Below, one piece after another: positions 1-8,400 of a DNA stretch of 44,018 nt. Position numbers and translations under genes: made by a program. Position 1 is the first letter of the stretch. Every line of letters begins with the position of its first letter. Origin of the DNA: Hespellia stercorisuis DSM 15480. GTDB taxonomy: Bacteria; Bacillota; Clostridia; Lachnospirales; Lachnospiraceae. Below the pieces are notes generated by a model that did not search any database, was not told the origin of the DNA, and saw only the letters and a list, made by a program, of their open reading frames with translations. The stretch covers positions 1 through 44,018 of the forward strand of contig NZ_FQZY01000036.1 of the NCBI RefSeq assembly GCF_900142165.1, written 5' to 3'.

Positions 1-2
1 AG

Positions 3-368
3 GACTTCCTGCATAAGCAGTCAACCGAGATAGCCAATCGGTATGATATGGTGTGCATCGAAGATCTGAATATGCGCAGTATGTCTAATCAAGGCTTTAG
101 GAATGGAAAGGCTACATTAGATAATGGGTATGGGATGTTCACATCCATGCTGGCGTATAAACTTGCAGATCGCGGAAAACAGCTGATGGTTGTTGATAAA
201 TGGTATCCATCCTCCAAAACTTGCAGTCGATGTGGGAGCGTGAAGGAAATATCATTGGAACAGAGACGATATATATGTAAGTGTGGAATGAACCTGGATC
301 GAGACTTAAACGCAGCGATCAACATTAGAATGAAAGGGTATGAGATGTACTGCCAAATGGCAGCATAA
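3..368 (+). CDS. tnpB: TnpB (IS200/IS605 OrfB) RNA-guided nuclease, C-terminal part
   Basis: The reading frame is already open at the left edge, so only the last 121 residues are visible. The RuvC-II segment carries the catalytic Glu in CIEDLN. A zinc ribbon follows (CSRCGS, then CKCG), and then the RuvC-III segment DRDLNAAIN with the last catalytic Asp. This order is the C-terminal half of TnpB, the RNA-guided DNA endonuclease of IS200/IS605-type elements and an ancestor of Cas12. The catalytic residues seen are intact, so nothing here marks it as dead. No tnpA is visible, and it could lie outside the window. The gene ends in TAA about 125 bases before the element's right-end hairpin. Family call is firm; activity is inferred. 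Confidence 0.9.
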   Translation, partial: DFLHKQSTEIANRYDMVCIEDLNMRSMSNQGFRNGKATLDNGYGMFTSMLAYKLADRGKQLMVVDKWYPSSKTCSRCGSVKEISLEQRRYICKCGMNLDRDLNAAINIRMKGYEMYCQMAA

Positions 369-522
369 AAAATGTTACTTAATAAAACAAACAAAAAACT
401 GTAGGGCAGGAACTGTCCAAACAGTATAATCTACGCCTGTGGAGTAAGCATAAGACCAGCATTTATTGTGGCGATTTACGCCGAAACAGGAAGCATGTGA
501 CTTCAGTCATGTGAGGGTTCAC
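369..522 (+). ncRNA. IS605-type right end and probable omega RNA 3' scaffold
   Basis: The non-coding tail after tnpB ends in a hairpin, CATGTGAC-TTCA-GTCATGTG (494-513; 8 pairs with two central G-U wobbles), followed by GGGTTCAC at 515-522. A GAAGC..hairpin..GGGTTCAC ending is typical of IS605/IS1341-type right ends, where the omega RNA scaffold stops and its guide begins. The exact 5' end of the RNA and the element boundary cannot be set from sequence alone; 369 is only the first base after the tnpB stop. Confidence 0.6.
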
Positions 523-538
523 TTTATGGAGAGAAAGT

Positions 539-1000
539 ATGAAGATACACATTATTGGTGGTAGTGGTTCTGGAAAGACTTATTTAGCCAACAGGTTATC
601 CGAGGAATACAATATAGGACATTATGATTTAGATGATTTACTATGGGATAACAAAGCTGATTCTTATGGCGTTAAGAGAAATACAGATGAAAGATATGCA
701 ATGCTGCAAGAAATTTTAAATAAAGATAATTGGATAATAGAGGGCGTTTATTATAAGTGGTGCAAACAGTGTTTTGCAGATGCAGATAGGATATTTTTAC
801 TAGAAGTACCAAGGCATACATATAGATACCGTATTATAAAAAGATTTATAAGAAGAAAATTAGGGCTTGAGAAAGGTAAAAAAGAAACTTTGAAATCGCT
901 TAAGGATTTGCTTAAATGGGCTGATTCATATAGTGCTAATGATATGACTGAAATAAAGAAATTGGTTGAACCATACGAAAATAAGGTGATTAGAATATAA
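539..1000 (+). CDS. Small P-loop kinase-like protein (FlaR / adenylate-kinase-like)
   Basis: A 153-residue protein with a Walker A motif GGSGSGKT at residues 7-14, directly after a first beta strand. An acidic LDDLLW stretch and a basic IIKRFIRRKLG lid-like region follow. This is the pattern of the FlaR/'DNA topology modulation' group of small nucleoside-kinase-like ATPases, whose substrate is unknown. GGAGAG (528-533) sits five bases before the ATG. The gene is AT-rich with A/T third positions, unlike the operons downstream, and it abuts an IS605 right end, so it is probably acquired cargo. The protein stops at KVIRI, where homologues usually run on for some 15-20 residues, so the C-terminus may be slightly truncated. 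Confidence 0.7.
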   Translation: MKIHIIGGSGSGKTYLANRLSEEYNIGHYDLDDLLWDNKADSYGVKRNTDERYAMLQEILNKDNWIIEGVYYKWCKQCFADADRIFLLEVPRHTYRYRIIKRFIRRKLGLEKGKKETLKSLKDLLKWADSYSANDMTEIKKLVEPYENKVIRI

Positions 1001-1076
1001 ATCTTAGTTTTTCAAGACAAAAGAAGCTTTTTGGACTCCCAGTTCACACTTGACATATAAAAAAGATAACACAAAA

Positions 1077-1104
1077 ATCCCCTGCAGTATCGGCTGCAGG
1101 GGAT
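1077..1104. terminator. Hairpin with A tract on the left; likely terminator
   Basis: An 11-bp perfect stem (1077-1087 with 1094-1104, core CCCCTGCAG/CTGCAGGGG) closes a 6-base loop. The A run lies on the left (1073-1077) and there is no T run on the right. It is therefore a better rho-independent terminator for minus-strand transcription than for the kinase gene on its left. Confidence 0.5.
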
Positions 1105-1145
1105 TCGTATTATCTAAAGGAATGAGAGTAAAGTTGACAAATACG

Positions 1146-1172
1146 GGAACCTCTCACTGGGAGAGGTATTCC
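1146..1172. other. Inverted repeat, possible hairpin, function unknown
   Basis: GGAACCTCTC pairs with GAGAGGTATTCC across ACTGG, with a 2-base bulge. A TTGACA-like box at about 1136 precedes it but no good -10 follows at 17 bases. Apart from this hairpin, the promoter and the duplicated element, the 758-base gap 1001-1758 shows nothing recognisable and no coding. Confidence 0.35.
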
Positions 1173-1355
1173 GATTTTGCCATTACTTTATGAGGGGGGA
1201 TAGTTTTATTAACTATCTGAGTACAAGTATATCCACAAAGTGTGTAGAAAATGTGTGCAATTCCTAAAAGAAATCTTAAACAAAAATATATTTTCTATAA
1301 AGTTACTATGTTATTATTTAAGTGCGAAAAAAACAGAATGAAATATATTCACCAT

Positions 1356-1383
1356 GTGACAATAGAAATAAATATGCTATAAT
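1356..1383 (+). promoter_or_regulatory. Sigma-A-type promoter for the prolyl-editing/esterase operon
   Basis: GTGACA (1356-1361), a 16-base spacer and a perfect TATAAT (1378-1383). Transcription would start near 1390, just left of the duplicated structured element, giving a 5' leader of about 370 bases ahead of the ATG at 1759. Confidence 0.6.
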
Positions 1384-1400
1384 GTACGCGACAGCAATGA

Positions 1401-1667
1401 GCAGTGCCAGCCGATGCAGATATACATTTACGTTGTGCTTGCACATAAGGAAATGTATATCTGCATCGGCTGATAGGGCGAAAGCCCGCGAGTGAGATGA
1501 AGCAAAGCGGAATCGAACGGCACTGCGGACTACATAATACAAAGCCAGCAGGTGCAGATATACATTTACGTTGTGCTTGCACATAAGGAAATGTATATCT
1601 GCATCGGCTGATAGGGCGAAAGCCCGCGAGTGAGATGAAGCAAAGCGGAATCGAACGGCACTGCGGA
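1401..1667 (+). repeat. Tandemly duplicated 124-bp structured leader element
   Basis: Two near-identical copies, 1406-1529 and 1544-1667, repeat at a 138-bp period; I see two differences, both near the left end (1412/1550 and 1414/1552). Each copy has a long hairpin (21 perfect pairs in copy 1: 1409-1429 with 1451-1471), whose loop contains TGTG-CTTG-CACA. Next comes GGGC-GAAA-GCCC, a GNRA-capped hairpin (1476-1487 in copy 1), and then a conserved tail with AGCAAAGCGGAATCG. GCAGTGCC at 1401-1408 can close the element by pairing with GGCACTGC at 1519-1526, or with the second copy's 1657-1664. It lies between promoter and start codon, so it should be transcribed as mRNA leader. No known RNA class was recognised; a small mobile palindromic repeat is the alternative. 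Confidence 0.75.
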
Positions 1668-1693
1668 TGCCACGACATAATGAGTGCTAGTGA

Positions 1694-1713
1694 GCCAAGT
1701 GCTTGCATTTGGC
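1694..1713 (+). other. Leader hairpin before the operon's first gene
   Basis: GCCAAGTG-CTTG-CATTTGGC forms 8 pairs with one wobble. The following GGCGAACGGCAGT resembles the tail of the 124-bp repeat, suggesting a decayed third unit. It ends about 45 bases before the start codon. Confidence 0.4.
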
Positions 1714-1758
1714 GAACGGCAGTCATGAAAAATAAAATGATTATAAGGAGACATAATA

Positions 1759-2301
1759 ATGCAATTATACGTAGGACGTCCGGAGGATACCACCGGACGG
1801 GAAGAACGCGAAGTGAGAGTTTACAACTATCTGGATAATCTGGGAATCAGCTATTTCCGCACAGATCATGAGCGGGCAGATACGATGGAGGCTTGTTTGG
1901 AGATTGATAAAGTGCTGGAGGCCATGGTATGCAAGAATCTGTTTCTGTGCAACCGACAGAAGACGCAGTTTTATCTTCTGATGATGCCCGGAGACAAACC
2001 GTTTAAGACGAAGGAGCTCTCCAGTCAGATCGGAAGTGCCAGATTGTCATTTGCGCCGGAGGAGGCGATGCTTACGTACCTCGACATCAAGCCGGGGGCG
2101 GTCAGCGTTATGGGCCTGATGAACGATACAGAGAATAAGATTCATCTTCTGATAGATGAGGATGTTCTGAAAGATGAATATATTGGATGTCATCCATGTG
2201 TATGCACATCCAGTATGAAGATAAAAACGGAAGATATTGTGAATCGATTTCTTCCAGCGACCGGTCACGAGGTTGTGACCGTCAGACTGAAAGGAGAATA
2301 G
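1759..2301 (+). CDS. YbaK/ProX-type prolyl-tRNA editing protein
   Basis: A 180-residue stand-alone editing domain of the YbaK/ProRS-INS superfamily, the type annotated as prolyl-tRNA synthetase associated or PrdX. These enzymes hydrolyse misacylated tRNA(Pro), usually Ala-tRNA(Pro), in the cytoplasm. The domain fills the protein: Lys59 in AMVCKNLFLCN fits the conserved catalytic Lys, and the C-terminal half keeps the fold's glycine-rich strand GAVSVMGLMND and the HPC loop. AAGGAG sits eight bases before the ATG. It is the first gene of a tight operon, ending two bases before the esterase gene. Substrate specificity cannot be read from the sequence. Confidence 0.8.
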   Translation: MQLYVGRPEDTTGREEREVRVYNYLDNLGISYFRTDHERADTMEACLEIDKVLEAMVCKNLFLCNRQKTQFYLLMMPGDKPFKTKELSSQIGSARLSFAPEEAMLTYLDIKPGAVSVMGLMNDTENKIHLLIDEDVLKDEYIGCHPCVCTSSMKIKTEDIVNRFLPATGHEVVTVRLKGE

Positions 2302-2302
2302 C

Positions 2303-3238
2303 ATGGCAATAAACAAAGCAGCACAGGCAATTTTGAAGGCACTGTCTTTCGGCGGGATTGAGGTGGAGGCATCCAGGCATCTTGCGGATCTGAAACGGCT
2401 GGATCCGCTGAGTGTGTTTTACAAGACGATCGATTACAAGATATATAACGGTGAGTATGAGGTGCCGACAAGGGTTTATTTTCCGAATGAAAAATCGTTT
2501 CAGGAAACGGGCAGGAATACATTGCCGGTGCTTCTGTTTATCCATGGCGGAGGCTGGGTGACTGAGAGTGTGGATAATTACCAGCGCATTTGCGCCCGCA
2601 TGGCCAATGCGACGAACCATGTGGTTGTCTCTGTGGAGTACCGCCTGGCGCCGGAGTTCCCGTTCCCGGCGGGGCTGGAAGACTGTTATGCTGTGGCAAA
2701 GGCACTCTTTACGGACGAGTTTTTCCTGAATGTAGAGCCGGAGGATATCACGATCATGGGGGATAGTGCAGGGGGAAATCTGACAGCAGCGTTGTCCCTG
2801 ATGGCGAGAGACCGGGGAGAATTTATGCCGAAGCGTCAGATTCTGATTTATCCGGCAACGAATAACGATTACACAGAGACATCGGAGTTTCAGTCGGTAC
2901 ATGATAACGGAACAGATTATCTGCTGACTGCGGGAAAGATGCAGGATTATATTGATTTCTATGCGGGCGGCGAGGAAAATAAGCAGAACCCGTATCTGGC
3001 GCCGCTGTTGGAGAAAGATCTGAGTAATCAGCCTATGACATTGTTGATCACGGCGGAGTTTGACCCGCTCAGGGATGAGGGGGAGGAATACGGCCACAGA
3101 TTAAGGGCGGCTGGAAATAAGGTGAAGATGTACCGGATTGAAGACGCGCTGCACGGTTTCTTCGCACTTGGAATTAAATACTTACATGTACAGGAGAGTT
3201 TCGAATATATCAATCGATTTTTAAAGGAGGCAAAATAA
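2303..3238 (+). CDS. HSL-family alpha/beta hydrolase (acetyl esterase-like)
   Basis: A 311-residue hydrolase of the hormone-sensitive-lipase group. The oxyanion-hole motif HGGGW is at 81-85, the nucleophile elbow GDSAGG has Ser155, and the rest of the triad is Asp254 (AEFDPLRDEG) and His283 (LHGFF). The triad is complete and in family order. Members cleave short-chain esters of alcohols or acylated metabolites; the natural substrate is unknown. No signal peptide is seen, so it is probably cytoplasmic. GGAGAAT precedes the ATG and overlaps the end of the prolyl-editing gene. Its stop TAA shares one base with the next ATG, so it is surely co-transcribed with the condensation-like gene, with which it may act on the same acyl group. 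Confidence 0.88.
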   Translation: MAINKAAQAILKALSFGGIEVEASRHLADLKRLDPLSVFYKTIDYKIYNGEYEVPTRVYFPNEKSFQETGRNTLPVLLFIHGGGWVTESVDNYQRICARMANATNHVVVSVEYRLAPEFPFPAGLEDCYAVAKALFTDEFFLNVEPEDITIMGDSAGGNLTAALSLMARDRGEFMPKRQILIYPATNNDYTETSEFQSVHDNGTDYLLTAGKMQDYIDFYAGGEENKQNPYLAPLLEKDLSNQPMTLLITAEFDPLRDEGEEYGHRLRAAGNKVKMYRIEDALHGFFALGIKYLHVQESFEYINRFLKEAK

Positions 3239-5058
3239 TGCGTCAGTCTAAGCGGGCCTATTGGCGAAAACTTGACAATGCGGCGAAATTATTTCCGGCT
3301 ACCAGCAATGAAAGGGATACCAGAGTGTTTCGGTTTTATTGCGAGTTGCGAGAAACGATTGTGGAGGAATTACTGCAGAAGGCGGTGGATAAGACCCTTA
3401 AAAAGTATCCGGTTTTTTTGTCGGTTATGAGAAAGGGATTGTTTTGGCATTATCTGGAGAAAAGTGAACTACGGCCTGTGGTGAGGGAGGAAAACAAAGA
3501 GCCCTGCAGTAACATTTACGTGAAGGACAAAAAGAGTCTTCTCTTCGAGGTGACATATTATAAGAAGAGAATCAATTTTGAGGTGTATCATGCACTTACA
3601 GATGGGACCGGGGCGACGGAGTTTCTGCGGGAACTAGTGAAAAATTATCTGGTGATCGCACATGCAGAGGAGGAGCTTGCGGACATGCCGCTCCTCACAA
3701 AAGAAATCACTGTGGCGGATCAGGAGGATGACGGATTCAACAAATATTATTCTAAGAAAGGTTCGGCGGGAAAACAGAAGAAAAAGAAGGCATTTCAGAT
3801 CAAGCGGCCGAATAAAGAGTTCGGGGAACTGCAGGTGACGGAGGCGACCATGTCAGTGGGACAGCTTTTGAAAAGATCCCGTGAGCTCGGGGTGTCCATG
3901 ACGGTGCTGTTGTCAACTGTTTTTCTGTGTGCTATTCACGAGGAGATGACAAAGCTGCAGGAGCATAAACCGGTTGTGCTCATGGTGCCGGTGAATTTGA
4001 GAAAGTTTTTTCCATCCTCATCCATGCTGAATTTTTTCTGGTGGATAGAACCTTTTTATCAATTTGGCGGTGAGGACGATTCTTTTGAGGCGGTTCTTGC
4101 ACATGTGAAGACATTTTTTAAAGAAGAACTGACGCAGGAGAAAATTTCGGAGAATATGAATACACTGATATCTCTGGAGCATCACCCGATTTTACGGCTG
4201 GCACCGCTTGAATTGAAAAATCTCTGTATCAATGCGGGGGCAAGGTTTTCGGAGCGGGACACAACGGCAATTTTTTCCAATATGAGCGTGGTGTCCATGC
4301 CTGAGGTGTATGAGCCGTATATTCGACGTTTCGGGGTTTTTACAAGTACCCCTAAGGTGGAACTGTGCATGTGTTCATTTCGGGATACGATCACGCTTGG
4401 TTTTACATCCAGACATGACAGCACGAATATACAGAGAAATTTTTTCCGGATTCTGTCAGAGCTCGGCGTTGATTCGGTGATCGAGGAGCCGGAGTATCCG
4501 CCGGAGCGGCATGAACGGTCAATTGGAGCCATGTTTTTTAAAGGTTTTTCCTTTGCCTGTCTTGTGCTCATCGTGGCGGCGGTCGCGGTGGATGTGTGTC
4601 TGAAAATGAAGTTTCACTGGCCGTTGTGGGCAGCAGGCGGAGTCGCCAGCATGTGGATGGCTCTGGCAATCGGTTTTTCGAAAAGACATAATCTGCTGAA
4701 AAACGCGATGTGGCAGTTGATTGCGGTTCCGGTCATGTGTATCCTGTGGGATGTATTTACCGGATGGAAGGGCTGGTCGATAGATTATGTGCTGCCTGCA
4801 GTCTGCGTTCTTGTGCAGCTTTCGATGTTTATAATATCAAGACTGCAGTCGCACACAGCGAGAGAATATATGATCTATTATGTAATGGCTTCGGGATATG
4901 GGATTGTGGTTCCACTTGTCCTGATGCTGGTTCATTGTGTGAGTCTTACATTTCCTTCGGTGATCTGTATTGGGGTCAGCTTCATTATGTTGATGGCGCT
5001 GGTGATATTTAAGGGACGGGAGCTGAAGGAAGAGATGCAGAAGAAGTTCCATTTATAA
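3238..5058 (+). CDS. Condensation-like acyltransferase domain fused to DUF6320 membrane region
   Basis: 606 residues. The N-terminal ~430 resemble the condensation / alcohol-acetyltransferase fold: an HxxxDG motif (His118, Asp122, Gly123; HALTDG) stands where the HHxxxDG catalytic motif lies, followed by the second-half pattern with VLMVPVNLRKFFP. From about residue 435 the protein has several hydrophobic segments of DUF6320 type and ends in a charged KGRELKEEMQKKFHL tail, so it is probably an integral membrane protein with a cytoplasmic catalytic domain. AAAGGAGG precedes the ATG, which overlaps the esterase stop by one base. Acyl transfer is inferred from the fold; donor and acceptor are unknown. 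It ends the operon before the terminator at 5195. Confidence 0.72.
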   Translation: MRQSKRAYWRKLDNAAKLFPATSNERDTRVFRFYCELRETIVEELLQKAVDKTLKKYPVFLSVMRKGLFWHYLEKSELRPVVREENKEPCSNIYVKDKKSLLFEVTYYKKRINFEVYHALTDGTGATEFLRELVKNYLVIAHAEEELADMPLLTKEITVADQEDDGFNKYYSKKGSAGKQKKKKAFQIKRPNKEFGELQVTEATMSVGQLLKRSRELGVSMTVLLSTVFLCAIHEEMTKLQEHKPVVLMVPVNLRKFFPSSSMLNFFWWIEPFYQFGGEDDSFEAVLAHVKTFFKEELTQEKISENMNTLISLEHHPILRLAPLELKNLCINAGARFSERDTTAIFSNMSVVSMPEVYEPYIRRFGVFTSTPKVELCMCSFRDTITLGFTSRHDSTNIQRNFFRILSELGVDSVIEEPEYPPERHERSIGAMFFKGFSFACLVLIVAAVAVDVCLKMKFHWPLWAAGGVASMWMALAIGFSKRHNLLKNAMWQLIAVPVMCILWDVFTGWKGWSIDYVLPAVCVLVQLSMFIISRLQSHTAREYMIYYVMASGYGIVVPLVLMLVHCVSLTFPSVICIGVSFIMLMALVIFKGRELKEEMQKKFHL

Positions 5059-5068
5059 GGGGACCGAA

Positions 5069-5151
5069 AAAGCAGCGAAGCGGCTGATCTGTGCGTACAT
5101 TGTGTTTGGTTTCATGGAGCGGAGAGTGAGATGGACAGGCATGTTTATGCC
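5069..5151 (+). repeat. Intergenic AAAGCAGCGAAGCGG word and small hairpin
   Basis: AAAGCAGCGAAGCGG at 5069-5083 recurs exactly at 17914-17928 in another intergenic gap. Further on, GGAGAGTGAGATGG shares GAGTGAGATG with the 124-bp leader repeat at 1401-1667, and GGCAT-GTTT-ATGCC forms a hairpin near 5138-5151. Likely a degraded intergenic repeat. Confidence 0.4.
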
Positions 5152-5194
5152 TTGCAAAAGGAAAAAAAGTAAGTTATAATAAAAAACATGAGAG

Positions 5195-5229
5195 GGTGCA
5201 TTATAGAATATCTATAGTGCGCCTTTTTT
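5195..5229 (+). terminator. Rho-independent terminator of the esterase/DUF6320 operon
   Basis: A 12-bp stem with two G-U pairs (5195-5206 with 5212-5223), a 5-base AT loop and TTTTTT directly after (5224-5229). Confidence 0.85.
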
Positions 5230-5271
5230 GATATAATAGGAAAAACTTTTGGATTTCCGGTTATATGAAAA

Positions 5272-5360
5272 CCATCCAGGGGGGGATGCGCACTGCGCGC
5301 AGGATGGAAATGGTCACTGGCGTGACCGCGCTTCGACGGAGAGTTTCGAAAGCGAAGCTC
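5272..5360 (+). promoter_or_regulatory. Hairpin-rich 5' leader of the GH25 gene
   Basis: Three consecutive inverted repeats precede the lysozyme gene. CCATCC (5272-5277) pairs with GGATGG (5302-5307) around an inner GCGC-ACT-GCGC (5288-5298). Next is GGTCAC-TGGC-GTGACC (5312-5327), then GAGTTTCG-AAAG-CGAAGCTC (5341-5360). The ribosome site AAGGAGG lies about 30 bases later. No known riboswitch consensus was recognised. The remainder of the 344-base gap holds the upstream word repeat and the terminator. Confidence 0.5.
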
Positions 5361-5402
5361 TTTGTTTTAATGGAAAAGAGCATATAAAATAAGGAGGAAA
5401 AC

Positions 5403-8400
5403 ATGAAAAAAACGGGGAGATGTAGGAAAAGAACAGTCAGCTTTCTTTTGGTGGCGGCATTGACATTTAGCAATGTTTTTTCGGTGCTCGCTACGGATGG
5501 CAGCACGGCTATGGATGAAAACACGGCATCGGATGCTGGTCAGATTACCGGCAGCCCGGTGGCAGAAGAGAATGCTCAGATAGATGTAGCTTCGGAAAAG
5601 CAGGAGAGCGTGTCACAGGAAAAAGGTGCGGAGGAAGAGGTTCTCGGTGAAACTGGTGAAGAAGAGACAGATATAGGAACACCCGGTAATGAAGCCGGTG
5701 AGACACAGACAGATCTGAAAGCGAAAATTGAAATTCCGGCGGAAACAACAGACAGAGCGGCGGGCACATTTCGGGTGAAAATAACGGAACTGAGTCCGGA
5801 GGATATGCTTGAACCGGACGATGTGCAGCAGGATGCGCAAGACACGCAGGATATGCAGAATGCGGGAGAAGCACAGGATGCACAGGACGTAGTGAAAGTG
5901 CAGGATGAGCAGAATACAGAAAAAACACAGAATACAGAGGCGGCAGGGACAAAGATTTCGGTTGCAGTTTGGTATCTCGAAGATCAGAGCGACATAAAAT
6001 GGTTTGATGCGGTCGGGCAGGACGACGGAAGTTACACGGCGGACATCTCGATCTCTGATTTTGATTATCATGCAGGTGAATACAAATTACATACGTACCT
6101 GTTAAAAGGCGAAGAGAAAAAAATAAGTATCGAAGACATAAGTGATACCGTTTCTGCAGATATAGAATCCGGAGAAACCACGGAGACAGGCATCCTGGAT
6201 GAAGCAGCGGAGGCGACAGAAGAGACAGCACCCGAGACGCCAGAGGTGACAGAGCCCGCAGAACCGGAGCTGATCCCGGTTCAAAAGACCGTGGATATGA
6301 AAGCGGTATGCGGCGAATTAAAAAGTACAGTTTCCAAAGACGGGAAAAGCTACACTCTGACCGTGTCGGACGTCGTGGTTCCGGCAGGAGAAAAGGAAGT
6401 ACAGTTTGCCGTATGGAATCAGAAGGATACAGAAGAAAAGGCCGATTTTGTCACAGCGCAAAAGGGAGAAGACGGAAACTATTCTTATGAATATCCGGTG
6501 GATGCTGCAAAAGCGCCGGAGACATTTGAGGCAAAGGCGTATGCTGTTACAAAGGCAGACGAAAAGGTGTGGATGAGCAGCAGCACAACATTTTCAACGA
6601 CAAAAGCTGAGGCGGAAAAAGAGACCGAGGCGGTCAAAAAGAAGAATGAACCAGAAAAAGAAGTGGTGGCGGCTCAGGCAAAAGATGTGAAGTATAATGT
6701 GATTTCTGTGCAGAGCACCAATGTTTCGGCAGGAACATTCAGGGTGAAGATATCTAATCTGAAAAACGCATCCAAGGTGGACAAGATTCAGGTTCCGGTA
6801 TGGTGTGCGGAAGATCAGAGCGATATAAAATGGTATGATGCAACAAAACAGACAGATGGCAGCTACCTTACGACGGTGAAGCTTTCAAACCATAAATATC
6901 ATGTTGGAACGTACAAAATACATGTATATGAAGTTCTCAAAGACAGCACCCGGAATTTTATCGGGGATACAAGCCGTAAAATGGTCGTATCACCAGGTGT
7001 ATTCAATGCGACGACAAGCGCAGCTTCGAACCGTTTTAAAGCGACATTGTCTTCTGCGGTGATTCCCGGCGGGGCAAAATCGATGTCGTTCGCGGTCTGG
7101 AGTGCTGCAAATGGTCAGGATGATCTGAAGTGGTATACGGTGACCAAAAATTCAGCGGGGAACTATGCACTTGACATCTATCTGAAAAATTTTAAGTCTT
7201 CAGGAACATACAATGTTCATGCATATGCGACACAAAAAAACGGAGAACAGATTTTTGTGAACAGCACAACTTTCGAGGCGGCGGAATCCGGAAGTGTGGG
7301 GAAGATAAGTGTGAATAATCCTGCGGGAAGTTCCAGCTTCAAGGTTACACTTTCCGGAATTACCAATGGAGCATCGATCAAGGCAGTCTATGTGCCGGTG
7401 TGGTGTGCGTCCGACCAGAGTGACATTGTCTGGTATAAGGCGGCAAGACAAAGCGATGGTTCCTATACGGTAACGTGTCAGATATCAAAACATCAATACC
7501 ATACAGGAACGTATAAGATACATGTTTACACGGAATCCTTCTACAGCGGGAAAAAATTTGTAAAATCGACATCGACGGAGGTGGCTGCGAAAAAGGGGAC
7601 CGTTCAGGCTGCAGACTCCAGCAGCGGGGCACAAAAGACTTATACCGCAACGTTGTCCGGTGCAAAGATACCGGGAGGAATAAAATCAGTCACGGTAGCG
7701 GTCTGGAGCAAGAATGGAGACCAGGATGATCTGAAGTGGAGTACCGCAACAAAAAACAGCAACGGGACCTATTCTTACAAGATAAAAATTTCGGATCATA
7801 AGGACTCAGGAGAATACAATGTACATTTTTATGGTATGAGCATGAAGAATGAAAACAACTTCCTTGGATCCGGGACATTCTCGGTTTCGGCACCGACCGC
7901 GAAAGTGGCGGTGAGCAGCATAGACGGGACGAAAGGAACATTTAAGATTACAGTTTCGAATATTAACGCTCCATCCGGAATCACAAAGGTGCAGATACCC
8001 GTCTGGCATGATGGGAATCAGGGAGACATTCAATGGTACACCCCAAGCAAGGTGAACAGTACTACATATTCCATAACCGTGTCAGTGAAAAATCATAATT
8101 ATAGTTTTGGTGATTATAACATTCATGTGTATATCCAAACGGGAAATGGTATCAACACATGTGTGGCCACGGAAACGACTTCGATTACTGCAAAAGATTT
8201 TCTGTTCTACAATGAATTAGGACGCGGGAAGGTAGAGGTCGGAATTATAAATCCATCCGGAAATGTATCAAATGTGTATTTCCCAACATGGTCAGAGGTA
8301 GGAGGACAGGATGATATCGTATGGTACGAAGGTATGCAGAATGGAACGACCTGGACGGCGACCGTGAACAGTGCAAGTCATAAGCATACGGGTGCATATC

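Noticed and set aside
1505-1530. GTTCGATTCC on the minus strand of the 124-bp repeat, like a tRNA T-arm
   Set aside because: The stem mismatches at the second pair and the rest of a tRNA is absent; it also occurs in both repeat copies as part of a different fold.
1318-1793. Minus-strand open frames over the duplicated leader
   Set aside because: They exist because a repeat without stops is open in several frames; no ribosome sites, and the peptides repeat with the DNA.
5272-5360. c-di-GMP or other known riboswitch before the GH25 gene
   Set aside because: The GGTCAC stretch is suggestive, but the conserved core and tetraloop-receptor order of that class are not present.
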